A DNA stretch of 64,000 bases, taken from assembly GCA_036346395.1 (NCBI GenBank), contig CM070602.1, forward strand, positions 15,199,098-15,263,097, read 5' to 3'. This document shows, piece by piece, positions 10,628 through 22,320 of the stretch (the first letter of the stretch is position 1; each line of letters begins with the position of its first letter). The DNA comes from Hsuehochloa calcarea. Its lineage: Eukaryota; Streptophyta; Magnoliopsida; Poales; Poaceae. Under the pieces are notes generated by a model. That model was not told where the DNA came from and ran no database searches. It was given only the letters and a program-made list of their open reading frames with translations. Both the position numbers and the translations under genes were made by a program.

Positions 10628-12509
10628 TGAAGGACCGGAAAGGCGACTAGGGGGTGAATAGGCGCTTTCTCAACTTTCTCGCCTAAATCAAATTCAACAC
10701 GAACTTTACTCCTTTAGCTATGAAAGCTAAGAAGATCAGTAAGCGCACAGTGGAAGCCTTGTGTCAATTCGATAACCCCGATGACAACACGACACAAAAG
10801 TGGAGACTTAATCTCAAAGGCGAATCTGAGCACAGCGGTCCGACCGGCTACCACGGCGGTCGGACCGACGGTCAACCAATGGCCGGCCGGCAACTAACGG
10901 CGGTCGGACCGGTGGATGCCGGTTCGACCCGTGAGCAAAATGTCTGAACACGGGCGGTCGGACCGCCGTTGCAACACCGGTCTGACCGGTTCAGTCCAGA
11001 ACTGAAAAACCAATCCCAAATCCAAAACGAAATTTGATCCAACTTTTGATTCAACCAATGAAACTTGACTAAAATTCGAGCACACCTCCCTAATGATATT
11101 AGAGACCTATTTCTAGCGACGATCCTTCGATCCACTTCAGAATCGATCTCTCAAGGATTTAACAAAGAAGTGCACAAACCCTAGAAATATGAAAATCTTT
11201 GATTCAAGACTTGCTTTTGGGGGTTGATGGTCTAGATGATTCTAGGAGTACTCCCACACATCAAAGCAAGACAAAGTGGGTCAAAAGACCAAGTTTAAAC
11301 ACTTGAATCAAGGAAGCACCAAATTCATCCAAATGAGAGAAGAGCACAAAGGGAGACAAATGATCTCTCAAGCAAGCATCACAAGATTGATTGATCTCAC
11401 AAGATGCTTACAAAGCCACTCCCTCAAGGAGGACAAGAGCTCACCAAGGAGCAATCACAATCTCTCCCTCTCTTCCTCTCCAAACCCTAACCCTAGAAAA
11501 AGGAAGGGGAAACCAAATGAATGCCTCAAGGGGGTTTTACATCTCCCCCCTTCTATTTATAGGAGAGGACTAGGGTTTCACTTTTGGGACCCACTCACAC
11601 ATGGGACCCACACACAACATCTGTTGAAGCAATCGCCTTCTTCACCACGTGTAGGTTGATCAGTGGTTCTAATCGCGTCGCCAAGCCTCTCTTGTCCGAA
11701 ACCCATCGGAACCTCCCAGAGACTCGCACCGATATCCGCACCGCCTGATCCAACCAGCTGCACCGAACCACCCGTTCGATCCATCTTGCCCATCCTGCAC
11801 CATGCTTGAGTCACACGACCTCCCGGATCCATGATCGCTCGACCTCAGCTCTCCAAGCGTAGTCCCGATCCACCTCACCGTTGACGTCGCAGACCTGCAA
11901 GCCACCTGCACAGCAATAGACAAACAAACCGTTTCCGGGAACAAGTTCTTCACAACTTGACCCACGTTAGTTCCGCAATGCAATATACATCAATAAAGCA
12001 TTGATAACTAAACATAAAACACAATCAAAACACATCAATGCAGACTTGGCTAACCTCCAAGTCAATGCCGGTCTGACCGCCCCACAAGGCCGGTCCGACC
12101 GATTTCAGGCTGGTCGGACCGCTCCCACAACGGCGGCCAGACCGGTCAAAAAGACTTAGCCAAATTCCAACGAAAATCCAAACCTTCGGAATTTTCAACT
12201 CAATAGAACTTTTGACTGGGAGCTCCAAAAATGATGCAACCACATCCAGGAGACTCCCCTCACCTGCCTACACAACCTATTTTTGGATTAGCTCCAAAGT
12301 CCACTTTTAGGTCAGGCCGGTCCGACCGGAACTCACGGCTGGTCCGACCGCTCCACGGGTGGTCTGACCGCCCCATATCACCGGTCAGACCGCCTGTGGT
12401 CTGACAGCTTGAAGCAAACCCCGAAAATACGAGATTTTGCAAACCAACAAAGCCATTGCCAATTGACTCATCATCCTGAGATCGTGCACATATCCTCACG
12501 ATATCCACA
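10628..12509 (-). repeat. 5' LTR of the 7.83-kb retrotransposon
   Basis: It matches 4680-6547 in order and ends ATATCCACA followed by the TSD GAGCC (12510-12514). Differences from the other LTR cluster in the GGTCTGACCGG-rich parts. Confidence 0.92.
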
Positions 12510-12514
12510 GAGCC

Positions 12515-13396
12515 ATTGAACGGGAGTACAAGAAAGTCCGTGAGAAATATGCAAGCTTGAGATGAGATCATCCACTATGGGAGGTATATGATTGTCATAG
12601 TACAACAATTATTTGCATGCCATGAATTTTCTGATCATTTGAAAGTTAGGGCTGCTACCCGTGAGTTTACTAATTTTGCATATATTTGGTGGAGTGAATA
12701 CTGTCGTACTAATCAGAACATACCTAGAACATGGAATGCTTTGAAGAGAGCAATGAGACAGATTTGTACTTTCCTATTATTCTCGTGAATTACTTAATAA
12801 ATTACAACGCTTAAGACAGAGGATTATTATCAAGATTTGCAAACAGCTTTATCTCATTGTGGTTTAGAAGAAATTGAAGATGCTAAGATAACTAGATTTC
12901 TAGGAGGATTAAACCATCAAATTCGGAATAAACTTGTTTATAAACCTCCCACTATCACTCGTTTGTTTCGTCTTGCTTGCAAAGTCGAAAAACAAGTACA
13001 GGGACGATAATCAAATATTGGTCGTGCACTTTCGTCTACTTCCACAACACCTTCACATGTACATGAAACAAACAAATGCACAATACACACCTCTACATCA
13101 AGATCATCTTCGGTTGTTTCTTCTGCTGCTGTATCAACCATGATTACCGCCCCTGCTACTGTGAGCGTCACTCCGTCTCGCCGTCTTGCATCCTTTGCTC
13201 GCTCATTGTTAATTGAGCTGGAGCAAGAAGAAGAAAGGAAAGCTTTGGACTACTCACCGCCTCTAGTACCGACATCATCTGAGTCGAGCCTACAAAGTAA
13301 TAACAAAGGTACTGATTTGAATAATCAACTTGCGATCAATACCCTTGATTTTATGCCTAGTATCATTGAACAAGGAAAAAAAATCATATTGTAGTA
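12515..13396 (+). pseudogene. Gag of the plus-strand non-autonomous element
   Basis: Continuing from 4679, the frame gives an N-terminal helix (IEREYKKVREKYASL) and then a retrotransposon gag domain. Recognisable parts are CHEFSDHLKVRAATREFTNF, AYIWWSEY, YYQDLQTALSHCGLEEIEDA and KITRFLGGLNHQIRNKLV. Stops and frameshifts occur at about 12560, 12785 and 13010. A Ser/Thr-rich tail and an acidic helix (LLIELEQEEERKALDY) follow to about 13394. The aromatic WW-containing core and the FLGGL-type block are typical of gypsy gag (capsid). It is non-functional as written. Confidence 0.7.
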
Positions 13397-13417
13397 GAAA
13401 CTATTGCATCACATGAG

Positions 13418-14047
13418 GTGAAGGAACCTAGTGCTGAGAAGACATATATTAATTTCCTAGCTACCGAGTCTAGTATTATTAAGAATTTGCATGAATCCTG
13501 TGATAATTTGATTAATTTGCCTGCTGACTTGAGTGCACCATGTGATAAACTTATTGATTTACCTGCTGACTTGAGTGCACCATGTGATAAAATAATTGAA
13601 TTGTCTGTTATTTTGAGTGATTCATGTGATGAGTTAATCGCATATAATGATCATGTGCAATTGGTTAGACATAAAGAAGTTTTTACTAGAATTTCTCTTA
13701 CTGATTCTTTATGTTACATTATGTTGGATCAACCATGCAATTATCACATGCTATGGAGAAAGTTTCTGTACTTACATGTTTGAAATCCTTGTCTAGTGCC
13801 TACACCGTTGTATATAAGTTTAATTTGATTGGAGATTATGGTGTAGACAATCAATTTTTTGTATATCAAATATGCAAAACTTGTGATCACATGGATGAAT
13901 TAATGCTTACTGTTTTGAACAACAATTCTTGTGTATCGACTCTTATTCATTATGAGAGAAAAATAAAATTTAGTGATCATCTCATTCCTATATATTCATC
14001 TCTTATTACATCATTTAGTATTGACAATCTGTATAATGATGTTGAAG
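13418..14047 (+). pseudogene. Gag-element ORF with four 14-residue repeats
   Basis: The frame includes four consecutive 14-residue units: IIKNLHESCDNLIN, LPADLSAPCDKLID, LPADLSAPCDKIIE and LSVILSDSCDELIA. The two middle ones are nearly identical at DNA level (42-bp period, about 13520-13605). The ORF then shifts frame near 13760 and continues Cys-rich until the solo LTR at 14048. No known domain is recognised. It probably belongs to the same non-autonomous element, because the frame resumes with similar composition at 17146. Confidence 0.5.
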
Positions 14048-17000
14048 TGTCGGGACCCCGAGTCGCTGGACCCGAGCCATCTATGTACTCTAAACCAGTC
14101 CTATGATCAGTAGCTAGTCCACACAGTTTGCAACATCGATGTTATCCTATCCATACAACAAAGTAGCTAATGAAGAAGACAAAGTAATATTACTTAGTAG
14201 TAAAAGGACCTTATGGTCAAGTCTTACAGAAGTTACCACGCAGGGTTTAGCAACAAAATATAAACTTGCAGCAAAAACCAAAACGCCTCGTGGTAGCCAT
14301 TCGACATGCCCACATGCAATCGAGTAGAGGACGCGACCTAGTTCGTGTAGTCTTTGAAATAATCTTCCTCATAGAACTCGATGCTCCCTGGTTCTTCTTC
14401 GGCGACACATCAACAAATGGTGTATAGCTGTGAGTACATAAAGTATTCAACAAGTCGTAGGAAAATGTATGCAAATAGTATTCATACAAGGCTTGAACAA
14501 GGATAGTTTTATGTTTAATTTGCAGAAAGCAGTATTTACATTAAATACAATAAGTGGATTGCAAAGAACAGTTTAAAAGATTAATACATAAGTAAACAAG
14601 TTCTTTCGAAGCAACTAGTGAACACCCCGTTCACTTCCCAACCATTCCAACCAACCCTAACCATTCCAATATTTTTATGAAAATCTACTCCTCGTGTGAA
14701 ATCACCAGGTATTGTCCATAACCGGAACACGGCTATTCAAATAGTTTTTAACACTCTGCAGAGGTTGTACAGCTTGACCCATAGGAGATAATTATCTTAT
14801 ATTGTCAGGTATTTCACGCTTTCGAAGGGGTGTGACTAAGTGATTATCACAAGGCCTTTACAAAGCTCTGTTTTGCCCTGTTATGCTCGCTAAGGATTTG
14901 CCACACTGGCCCTATCTTGCGCCACTTATCAACCCAAAAAGAACCAAAACAAAATATTGCTAATTAGTTGGCCAGGTCCATTCCATAAATAGACTTGTGG
15001 TTGGACGGTATGACCTAGATCAATGGCACACAAAGTTAAGTTCTTACTGACTACTTAGGAGAGGCAACCACATCCCAAATCAACCCCTTTACTGCACGAT
15101 CACTCGTCCGAGTATAAATTATTTTTTGTTCATCCTGGCCAAACGGTAACTCTTGCCATGGCACAACATCTTTTTAATAACAGTGGCCGCACCACAATTC
15201 CATCTTTCATTAAATCAAGTTTTCATGTGATCATGAATCCCATCGAATAGCTAAAGCATGGCTAAGCATATACGATATCCAAGTTGGCATTACAGTAATA
15301 TCCAACTAAATTTACCCAACCTATGGTGTCCAAGGGTACATATCAACATGTCATTCACAATTATTCAAGGAGTCATACTCTCAAGTACGTATTTAACTAT
15401 TACCGAAAATATTTAATATAAAAATTAGCAAAGCATGTTGATATAAAATAATATATTTTTATAAAATGTGTACAATAGGATCAAAAGCATACAATTTTCC
15501 TTCGTTTAAGAGTTGAGATGCTTCGGTCGTCGGGTTCAAGAATTCTTCGGAAATGCTGGAACCTATACTCGCGAAAAGAGCCAAATAAATAAAAAAAATT
15601 CCAAATAAAATCAAAAAATTACCAAACTAGAACCAAATGAAATACACTGAACTTATATGAATTTAGAAACAAAATTATTAGATTTGGAGTTGAATGCGAA
15701 AGATATAGCCTAAACCATTTTTGTTGAAAGAGAAAATCCAACAATAGGGTTTCGGCTATTGTTCACCGGTTCGACTACACGTGGTCGGAAGGAGGTTAAA
15801 CTACACGTGGTCTGATGGAGGCTTCAAACACCTGGTCGAAAGGAGGCTTCGACCACAGCCGAAAGCAGCAGGGCTCTTCAAGCCCAATGGCTCGCTGGCG
15901 CTACGCGCCACGGTAAGCGGCGGAGAAGGTAGCAACGAGGAAAGGGGAGCGAGGCAAACCCAAGGCACACAGTTTCAGTGGCGAGGCTCGAAGGAGTGAC
16001 TGGTGACGAGAGGAAGAGTGGTGGCGAGATCTGGCTTGCGGCGGCGCTAGAGCTCCAACGACGCTTCGACGACGAGAAGATGCGCACGGGGTCGAACGTG
16101 GGCTTGCGAAGCCAACGAAGGCGACCACAACGGTGGAGGGGATTTAACGGCAGCGCTAAAGTCGGAGGCGCGAGTTCCGGTCGACGGCGGCGAAGCTCAA
16201 ATAGCGGCGAGGAGGGGGCGAGACAGAGGGAGAGAGATGGGGGAAAGCAAGACGAGGGCAAGGGTTCCTTGGTGCTCCATTTATAGGAGAGGGGGAGGTG
16301 AAAGGGCGAAGCTCGGCGACAAGGTCATGGGGGAGGTTCGGCCGGGTCATGGGCGACACGAAGGGGACAAGATGGGAGTAGGTGGGGAGGAGAAAGAATA
16401 GAGGGGGTGGGTGCGACGAAAGACGAGCAATTAAATGCGCACGCTACCGAGGAAAACGAGGAAGGGGATCGTGCCGGGGGCGACACGAGTACTGACGGCA
16501 TGGGAGAGAGGAAGGAGACGGTGACCAGGCGAGGGAGACACCGACATGTGGGCTCCGTCGGGTATAGAGAGAGAGGGGGGGGGGGGAACAGAGAGGATCG
16601 ACTGGCATGCGGGGGAACGGGCCGTCGGAATGGGTCGAGGCATGGGGAATAGGAACAGGCCAGAGAGAATTCGGTCCAAACAGTAAAAGGCAATTTTGAA
16701 TGATTTTTTATTTACAGAAATAGAGAAAAAGGAAATAGGTTTTTAGAAAATAGGAAATAGGTTTTTAGAAAATAATAAATAAAGTCCAAAACTTCTAGAA
16801 AAATACTCAGAAATTCATTGAATTAATTTAAACTTAATAAAATTATTTACAACTTTAAGTTGTCTTTTAATTTTTGCAAATAAGTCTTTTTAAATTTTCA
16901 GGAAAAAGGAAAAAAACCCATTTAAAATCCAGAAAAATCAAAGAGAAGACTTAAAATAATCTTTTTGAATTTAAATACCAGAAAACCCAATAAAAACCAA

Positions 17001-17139
17001 ATTTGAATTAATTAAAGTTTGATTAATTCATATTAAATTGTTTTTATTTTCTAAAATTTCCATTTAAGCTTAGCAATAAAGTCAAATGGTTATTTTTATT
17101 TTGATTTTTTTTAAAAGCCCTGGAAATTGGGATGTTACA
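14048..17139. mobile_element. Solo LTR-like unit of about 3.1 kb, TSD TGAAG/TAAAG
   Basis: The unit begins TGTCGGGACCCCGAG and ends GGGATGTTACA. It is flanked by TGAAG (14043-14047) and TAAAG (17140-17144), one transition apart. There is no pol or gag inside. Its 14100-15300 part is clearly related to 40827-41482 plus 49358-50100, to the inverted 52100-52700 region and to the last 100 bases of the window. The interior has a GC-rich, purine-rich segment (15780-16680) with a TTTATAGGAGAGG stretch, then an AT-rich end. A large solo LTR of a gypsy family with approximately 3-kb LTRs is the simplest reading. Confidence 0.6.
15780..16680. other. GC-rich, purine-rich part of the solo LTR
   Basis: The plus strand is dominated by G and A (GAGAGAGAGGGGGGGGG near 16570). 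The overlapping open frames on both strands follow from this composition and show no domain. A TTTATAGGAGAG motif at 16280-16292 may be the TATA region of the LTR. Confidence 0.45.
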
Positions 17140-17775
17140 TAAAGTATGGAAAATTTTCAAATCTTTTCACCCTTGCTAGATGAATTTGCTAATGCTCAAT
17201 TAGAAACTGATTATATGGATGAACTTTGTTTGATTCCAAAGGTTGTAGATATGTCAATATGTGCTACCAGTACAAGTTTAGAACTTCATATATTTGAATT
17301 TCATAAATGCTTCACTTACATTTGCAAAACTAGTTGCAATAATTATTGTGTGAGAAATTTTGTTTTGATTATTAACATATATGATTATTCTTGGGGTAAT
17401 AATACAATGAGCTTTTATGATCATTGTTGTTTTATAACATTAATTATGCAATAACGAAGAACCGTTAAAAACAGATGACATATACATATACCATTCGTAA
17501 ACATTGGCTTGTTTGTTACCCTATTTTCAGCTTATCAAAAGCTGAGGACGGCTTTGTTTTCAAGAAGGAGGGTGATGAGGACATGACCCATATGGATACA
17601 ACCATATTTGATATGTTCGTTGTTCCAATTACAAGAGCTCGTACACTTCATTTAAATTATGAAGTGAGCACATTTTTAGGAGTGTCTTTATATTATATGA
17701 ACTATATGATGCTTTCTAATGATGAAAATGTATATTTATGTGGCGCCACAACCCTTTTTGTCCAAACCAAGTAAG
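17140..17775 (+). pseudogene. 3' ORF of the gag-only element with PITRAR motif
   Basis: After the solo LTR the plus-strand element resumes with a frame starting NFQIFSPLLDEFANAQLETDY at about 17149. A stop separates it from a second frame with KAEDGFVFKKEGDEDM and VVPITRARTLHLNYEVSTFL (about 17610-17680). The (G/V)P(I/M)TRARAxxLNxEV motif is common at the C terminus of gag-pol or gag-only proteins of rice gypsy elements. The ORF is broken by a stop near 17452. Confidence 0.55.
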
Positions 17776-18500
17776 AGGTTGAGCTGGACACATTTTGGAA
17801 TCCAATTCGACCTCCGGAGGCAGCACCGACTTCAAACGTGCATAACTTTCACATACAGAGTCCGTTTGAGGTCCACGAGTACTTAATGGAAATTTTATAT
17901 TGTCCTCTTTCCAACGGATCTGGCCTTACCTCTAAATTCCTTTTGTGTGCATTGCAATCACCAAAAAAAATACTGTATCACCTATTTAGACCAATTTGGA
18001 CCTTGTAATCGTACCCGACTTGCCCATATGCCAGCCGGCCACCTAGGGAGCTGTACTGTTCACATAAACAGTAGTACCACCTTCCCTATCTTAAGCTATG
18101 TGAGGCTGCCCCTCCCTATTTAAGGAGGCCACACCCCTCTAGTTTTTCATGGATTTTATTTAGTTAAAAGTTAGCTTCGTTGCAACTTTGTGTATTGACT
18201 TGTGTCAATTAGATCAACTATAATAATGCTTTAGAATCCCAATTTTATTGTAATTTCAAATTGCTTATTATCTTGTTCTTGCGTGTTCTTTGATTACATT
18301 CAAGAATAGACCTTCGTAACCAGGTCGATCATGCTTCTAGCAAGGTCGATAGCAATCATGGAGTTGGTTTAGAGATTGCGGACGTATTGGTTGTGTGCGA
18401 TTGGTAGCCGAATCATGAGAGTCGTCTCCATCAAAATTGAATTATCTATCTCACCGAAAGATCGAGACACTCATTGCTGCATCAGACACTGTAGCCGGCC
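17776..18500 (+). repeat. LTR-like 3' end of the gag-only element
   Basis: This sequence follows the last coding frame. It contains a CTATTTAAGGAGGCCACACCCC stretch, in two parts, at 18116-18137 (TATA-like box and downstream leader), as in LTR promoters. The end is not sharply defined: no second LTR copy exists in the window to compare. Confidence 0.4.
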
Positions 18501-18912
18501 GTGCCACCCAGGGACGGTATCGAGTGCTATTTTTGCATTTGCGCTCGTGAGCACGCCGTTTCTGCTAATTTGGTTCAAAATAGTGCCAATTAGGAAAAAA
18601 AAATCCATGAGTCCAACTTGTACTTTTACACTCGAAATTCCATTCGGGCCTTCGTTCCAGATATCAATTTTATCTTCAAAGTTTTATTTTAGTTCCAATT
18701 ATGCCCGTTCTTTAAAATTTCTTACAATATTCGTATGTCATGGTCTGGTCTACCATACGAGCCACGGATCAATGATTTGATATTCGTGTGTCACATTGGT
18801 TTGCCAGTTTTCATAATCAATTTAGGCTACTTTGGAATGCGACAATTTTTCTAGATTTCTACGAGAATTGAAATTCCTACATTTTACATAGGGCCTTAGT
18901 ATGACCATGTCA
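18501..18912. other. Unannotated spacer
   Basis: No gene, terminal repeat or recognisable element was found. The segment separates the plus-strand gag element from the copia relic at 18913. Confidence 0.4.
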
Positions 18913-19745
18913 TCATCTACATTTTACTTCCTGTGAGTGATCGTTGTCAACCAGTGTGATGGTCATGTGTGATGAGGAAGGAGTAGACGCTGTCACGGCC
19001 GGCAAAACAGGTGCCGCGGTAGATGCGGCAGTGACCATTGTACATGCGGCAGGAGGAAAGAGTGCCGCGGCGGGAGGTGCATCAGGGAAATCTTCTGTGG
19101 TAGGAAAGAAGGTTACCACGGCAGGGAGATCGGCCGCAGCTAGCAGTGCAACAGACGCGGTAGGCACGGCAGTGGCTGGGGCTGCTGCGGTAGGAAAGTT
19201 TGCGGTAGGGGATGGAGCGACAGATGGTGCTGCTGGTGGGGAGATATGGCCTGGTGAGAGAGTTGTGAGGTCGGATAGGAACTCAAAATAAGAAGTTTGA
19301 GGAGGATATTGGAGGTTGACAAAAGGAAAGGAGGACTCATCGAAAGTGACATGATGGGAGAGGATAACACGATTAGTGGAGAGGTCAAGACAACAGTATC
19401 CTTTGTGATTAGAGGGATAGCCAAGAAACACGCATGTGGTGGAGCGAGATGCTAATTTGTGGATGGTGGTGGCTGAAAGATGAGGGTAGCAACACCCAAA
19501 AACACGCAAGTGGTCGTAGGAGGGAGAATGTACAAAAAGGGCTTCAATTGGATTAAATCAAATACTTTATTGGTTTTTGAGGTGGAAGCACTGAAGGGAA
19601 GTCGGACGTGTCGTCCAAGCTAACAAGCATGACATAGGGTATTGTCTGACAATGATTTGTTACAAGGAATAAAAGACTACTTCGCTAGGCGGTGGAGACC
19701 ATGACTGCCGAGATGGTGATACCAGAGGTCGGGTGATGATACGTC
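18913..19745 (-). pseudogene. Copia integrase C-terminal piece and zinc region
   Basis: 19509-19320 encodes RVFGCCYPHLSATTIHKLAS and FLGYPSNHKGYCCLDLST, then TFDESSFPFV, a conserved C-terminal integrase segment of Hopscotch/RIRE1-like copia. An Ala/Pro/Thr-rich linker follows to 18913. 19745-19560 encodes the LWYHHLG and CHACQLGRHVRLPF zinc region. The catalytic DDE core that should lie between them is absent, an internal deletion near 19540. Confidence 0.8.
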
Positions 19746-19766
19746 TGTAAGATCGAAGAGGCCGAC

Positions 19767-20007
19767 TGTAACACTCTGACCCAAAATCGGCTCAATGCCC
19801 AGCCCACCGTGGGGCGGACCCGCCCACACATAGCACCTCACTTACACTTTCGTCCTCGCTTTGTGTAAAAGGGTTAACCCGGAGGTACTACGTTTGGATC
19901 AAACAGGCATTATATACTACTACAACCCACTTGAGACAAGCAATGTGTGACTAATTCCACCACACAACTCCACATGGGCCACTCTATGAGCAGGACGGGG
20001 TATTACA
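19767..20007 (-). repeat. TRIM LTR (3' copy)
   Basis: 241 bp, differing from 20219-20459 by only a handful of substitutions (for example ACACTCTG against ACACCCTG, GCAATGTG against GCAATATG). This makes it one of the younger insertions in the window. Confidence 0.93.
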
Positions 20008-20009
20008 CT

Positions 20010-20026
20010 CGCCCCCCCTTAAGGGC
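20010..20026 (-). other. TRIM polypurine tract
   Basis: The minus strand reads TTAAGGGGGGGCGAG next to the 3' LTR. Confidence 0.7.
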
Positions 20027-20202
20027 TGATGCCCTCGGCGGCATACCGCATACACGGTAAATGCCCAGAACCACCCTTCCGTACACGTTCGTGCGTCCAG
20101 TGCCGGCACATATGCCATGCCGTGTGTCCACTCCAGGCCCACATGTGCCATGCGCCATATGCCCGCACCCCTGTCCCGCACACGCCCATGCAGCGAAGGT
20201 TG

Positions 20203-20218
20203 ATGCTCTGATACCATC
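20203..20218 (-). other. TRIM primer binding site
   Basis: The minus strand reads ATGGTATCAGAGCATC immediately inside the 5' LTR, containing TGGTATCAGAGC, the complement of the initiator tRNA-Met 3' end. Confidence 0.9.
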
Positions 20219-20459
20219 TGTAACACCCTGACCCAAAATCGGCTCAATGCCCAGCCCACCGTGGGGCGGACCCGCCCACACATAGCACCTCACTTACACT
20301 TTCGTCCTCGCTTTGTGTAAAAGGGTTAACCCGGAGGTGCTACGTTTGGATCAAACAGGTATTATATACTACTACAACCCACTTGAGACAAGCAATATGG
20401 GACTAATCCCACCACACAACTCCACATGGGCCACTCTATGAGCAGGCCGGAGTATTACA
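20219..20459 (-). repeat. TRIM LTR (5' copy)
   Basis: 241 bp; see the partner copy at 19767-20007. It ends AGTATTACA and is followed by the TSD CCGAC. Confidence 0.93.
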
Positions 20460-22320
20460 CCGACTAGAGGAGGGTAAATAGACGGTTTTAAAAATTCTTT
20501 TTTTTTGGCTAAAACTGAGTTTTATGAGGAATTGTAAATCAATTCATTTTTGCTCAATTAAAACCTAAAATAATTACTCTTAACTAAGTGCACCAACAAT
20601 CTAATACTAAGACAATGGTTGCAATCCTAAGAAGACAAGCAAGCAATTTAATTCTATAAATGTAAATTGCAATAAAATAAACCTCAAAAAGTAAACCACA
20701 AAAACACTTGAACCTTTTCCTGTGGTGATCGAAAACTTACCAGTTTTTCCTAGTCCATGTTGAGGTAAGCCCAAATGAATTGAATCGCCTCCACAAATTA
20801 AGCATACACCTCGAATCCACTCAGAGTTTCTCTTCCTCCACTCCGGAGATAGGGGGCACTAAGCCACTCACAACCGCCTGGGTCTTCTCACAACATTCTT
20901 TGATATTATCACCGGCGCAACTCCTCTAAACTGTCTAGGCGTCGGCAAACACCAAGAGCAACAAGTCAGAGAGGCTCAACTTAAACGAATTAAGTGTCTA
21001 AGCTCAATGGATACTAAATCTAATACCTAATGCAACACATGCACTAGGATTTTACTCCCTAAGCTCACTAAGTGCAACATATGTACAAAAGAGAGGGGAG
21101 AGCTTGCTCTTTGCTCAAGGAAAACGAAAGTGGCACCAGCATTCCCCCACAACCGGCCACAAGGGGTATTTATATACTCACACAAGGAAACTAGCCGTTG
21201 GAGGAGAATCTGCAGAAAAAGGGATTCCCGGTCTGACCGCCAACCAATGGTCGGTCTAACCGCCCTAGCTCCAACGGCTATAAAAACTAGTCGTTGGACA
21301 CTCAACAGATCGACCTCCTTCACGGGTGATCGACCGCCAAGGCCAAGGCCGGTCAGACCGCTCCACAAAAGGAGTCAAGCAGAGGGGAAAACACCCCTCT
21401 CTGGAAAAACAAAACTGGGGGACTTTGATTGTGGGGCTAGTCAAAGAGGCCAACACATGGCGCTCAAACCGGGGTCCCACTGGTCAGACCGGTCGCCACT
21501 GGCAGTCGAACCACCATGTCAATTAGACCAGCACTTAGCCTGGTCAAACCCAAGGTGGGCTGGTTAGACCGCCCAAAGGGTGCGGTTAGACCGCTAGAGA
21601 TTTGGAAAACATATTTTGAATATCGCTCCAACTCAATTTTGCAAAACACATATCCTAATTGATGCGCGATGCAAAAAGAGATGAAAGTGAGATTTTCACC
21701 AAGTTGCAAAACACATTTGTCGACTTTGATAATTACGCCTCAAGGAATTTGGTACATGGACTTAAACCGTTTGCAAAAAATACATTCGCAAACTAAAGTC
21801 ACACAATACAAGGATTATGCATGAGCCACAACTATTTACAAAAACATATTCACAAATATCGGTAACGTGCTAAAGAGCGCTAGAGCAAGCACTAAGAGTT
21901 ATCAACACATGACACACTCAAGCTACTAGTCAAGACCTCTCTTAATAATACAGCAACCTATACTAACAATCCGGTCTCCACATAAAACACCGAGACCGGT
22001 AAAAAACTAGGAACACATCCTTATCCTATGCTATTCATACCTTTGCTTTGAGCATCCATCTTGGAGTGACCACTTGATGACGAATATCTCCACTCCAAAT
22101 ACATGATCTTGACTTGAATATCATCAACACATGATTATCTTCTTCACTTCATGATCTTGTGTTGATGCTCATCAACATATGATGACATCATAAGTCTTCA
22201 TCATCATGGAACCCAACCTGTTTCACCAACTCATAAAAAATATTAGTCCACATAACAATTGTTATTAATTACTAAAATACTCTATTAAATCATAATGACA
22301 TGTCTAGATTCTTCAACGTT

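Larger units (their letters stand above)
4680..12509 (-). mobile_element. Complete gag-only LTR retrotransposon, 7.83 kb, TSD GAGCC
   Basis: Two LTRs of about 1.87-1.88 kb (4680-6547 and 10628-12509) begin TGAAGGACCGG and end GATATCCACA on the plus strand. They are flanked by the 5-bp duplication GAGCC at 4675-4679 and 12510-12514. The polypurine tract and primer site show minus-strand orientation. The 4.1-kb interior encodes only gag-like pieces (zinc knuckle and coiled coil), broken by frameshifts. No pol is present, so it is a non-autonomous element mobilised by a partner, probably a copia of the long-gag (SIRE-like) type. It inserted into the gag ORF of the plus-strand element. Confidence 0.93.
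4501..18500 (+). mobile_element. Non-autonomous gag-only LTR element (gypsy-like), heavily interrupted
   Basis: A plus-strand element can be reassembled around two later insertions. Its leader (from about 4501) runs into an ATG at 4629-4631 (MAGSRDDYEIDP). The frame is interrupted at 4679 by a full retrotransposon and resumes at 12515 with IEREYKKVREKYASL and a gag-like domain. A second ORF with 14-residue repeats follows, is cut by a solo LTR at 14048-17139, and continues to a PITRARTLHLNYEV motif at about 17620. That motif is typical of the 3' ORF of rice gypsy-type gag elements. LTR-like sequence follows. No protease, reverse transcriptase or integrase is visible, so it depended on another element. 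Both outer limits are approximate, and no 5' LTR was found at 4501. Confidence 0.6.
19767..20459 (-). mobile_element. TRIM element (miniature LTR retrotransposon), TSD CCGAC
   Basis: Two nearly identical 241-bp LTRs (19767-20007 and 20219-20459) start TGTAACACYCTGACCC and end GTATTACA. They flank a 211-bp interior without coding capacity. The whole is bordered by CCGAC at 19762-19766 and 20460-20464. The primer site and purine tract show minus orientation. Terminal-repeat retrotransposons in miniature have exactly this plan. They rely on enzymes of other elements. Confidence 0.95.
19746..22315 (-). mobile_element. Solo LTR of about 1.87 kb holding a TRIM
   Basis: It is bounded by ACGTC (19741-19745) and ACGTT (22316-22320), one transition apart, and by TG...CA ends (TGTAAGATCG and AGATTCTTCA). 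Without the 698 bases added by the TRIM and its TSD it is about 1872 bp. That is the same size class as the LTRs at 4680-6547 and 42593-49103, with the same GGTCNGACCG motifs and the related GACTAGAGGAGGGTAAATAG start. It interrupts the copia gag-pre-integrase region exactly between VLLTNV and SPDLWYHH, which supports the borders. The family is related but not identical to the complete element. Confidence 0.75.

Noticed and set aside
18944..19291. Ala/Gly-rich plus-strand frame.
   Set aside because: It is the antisense of the Ala/Pro-rich linker of the copia integrase, which has clear homology on the minus strand.
19984..20293. Open frames within the TRIM.
   Set aside because: They span LTR and interior of a noncoding miniature element and differ between overlapping frames.
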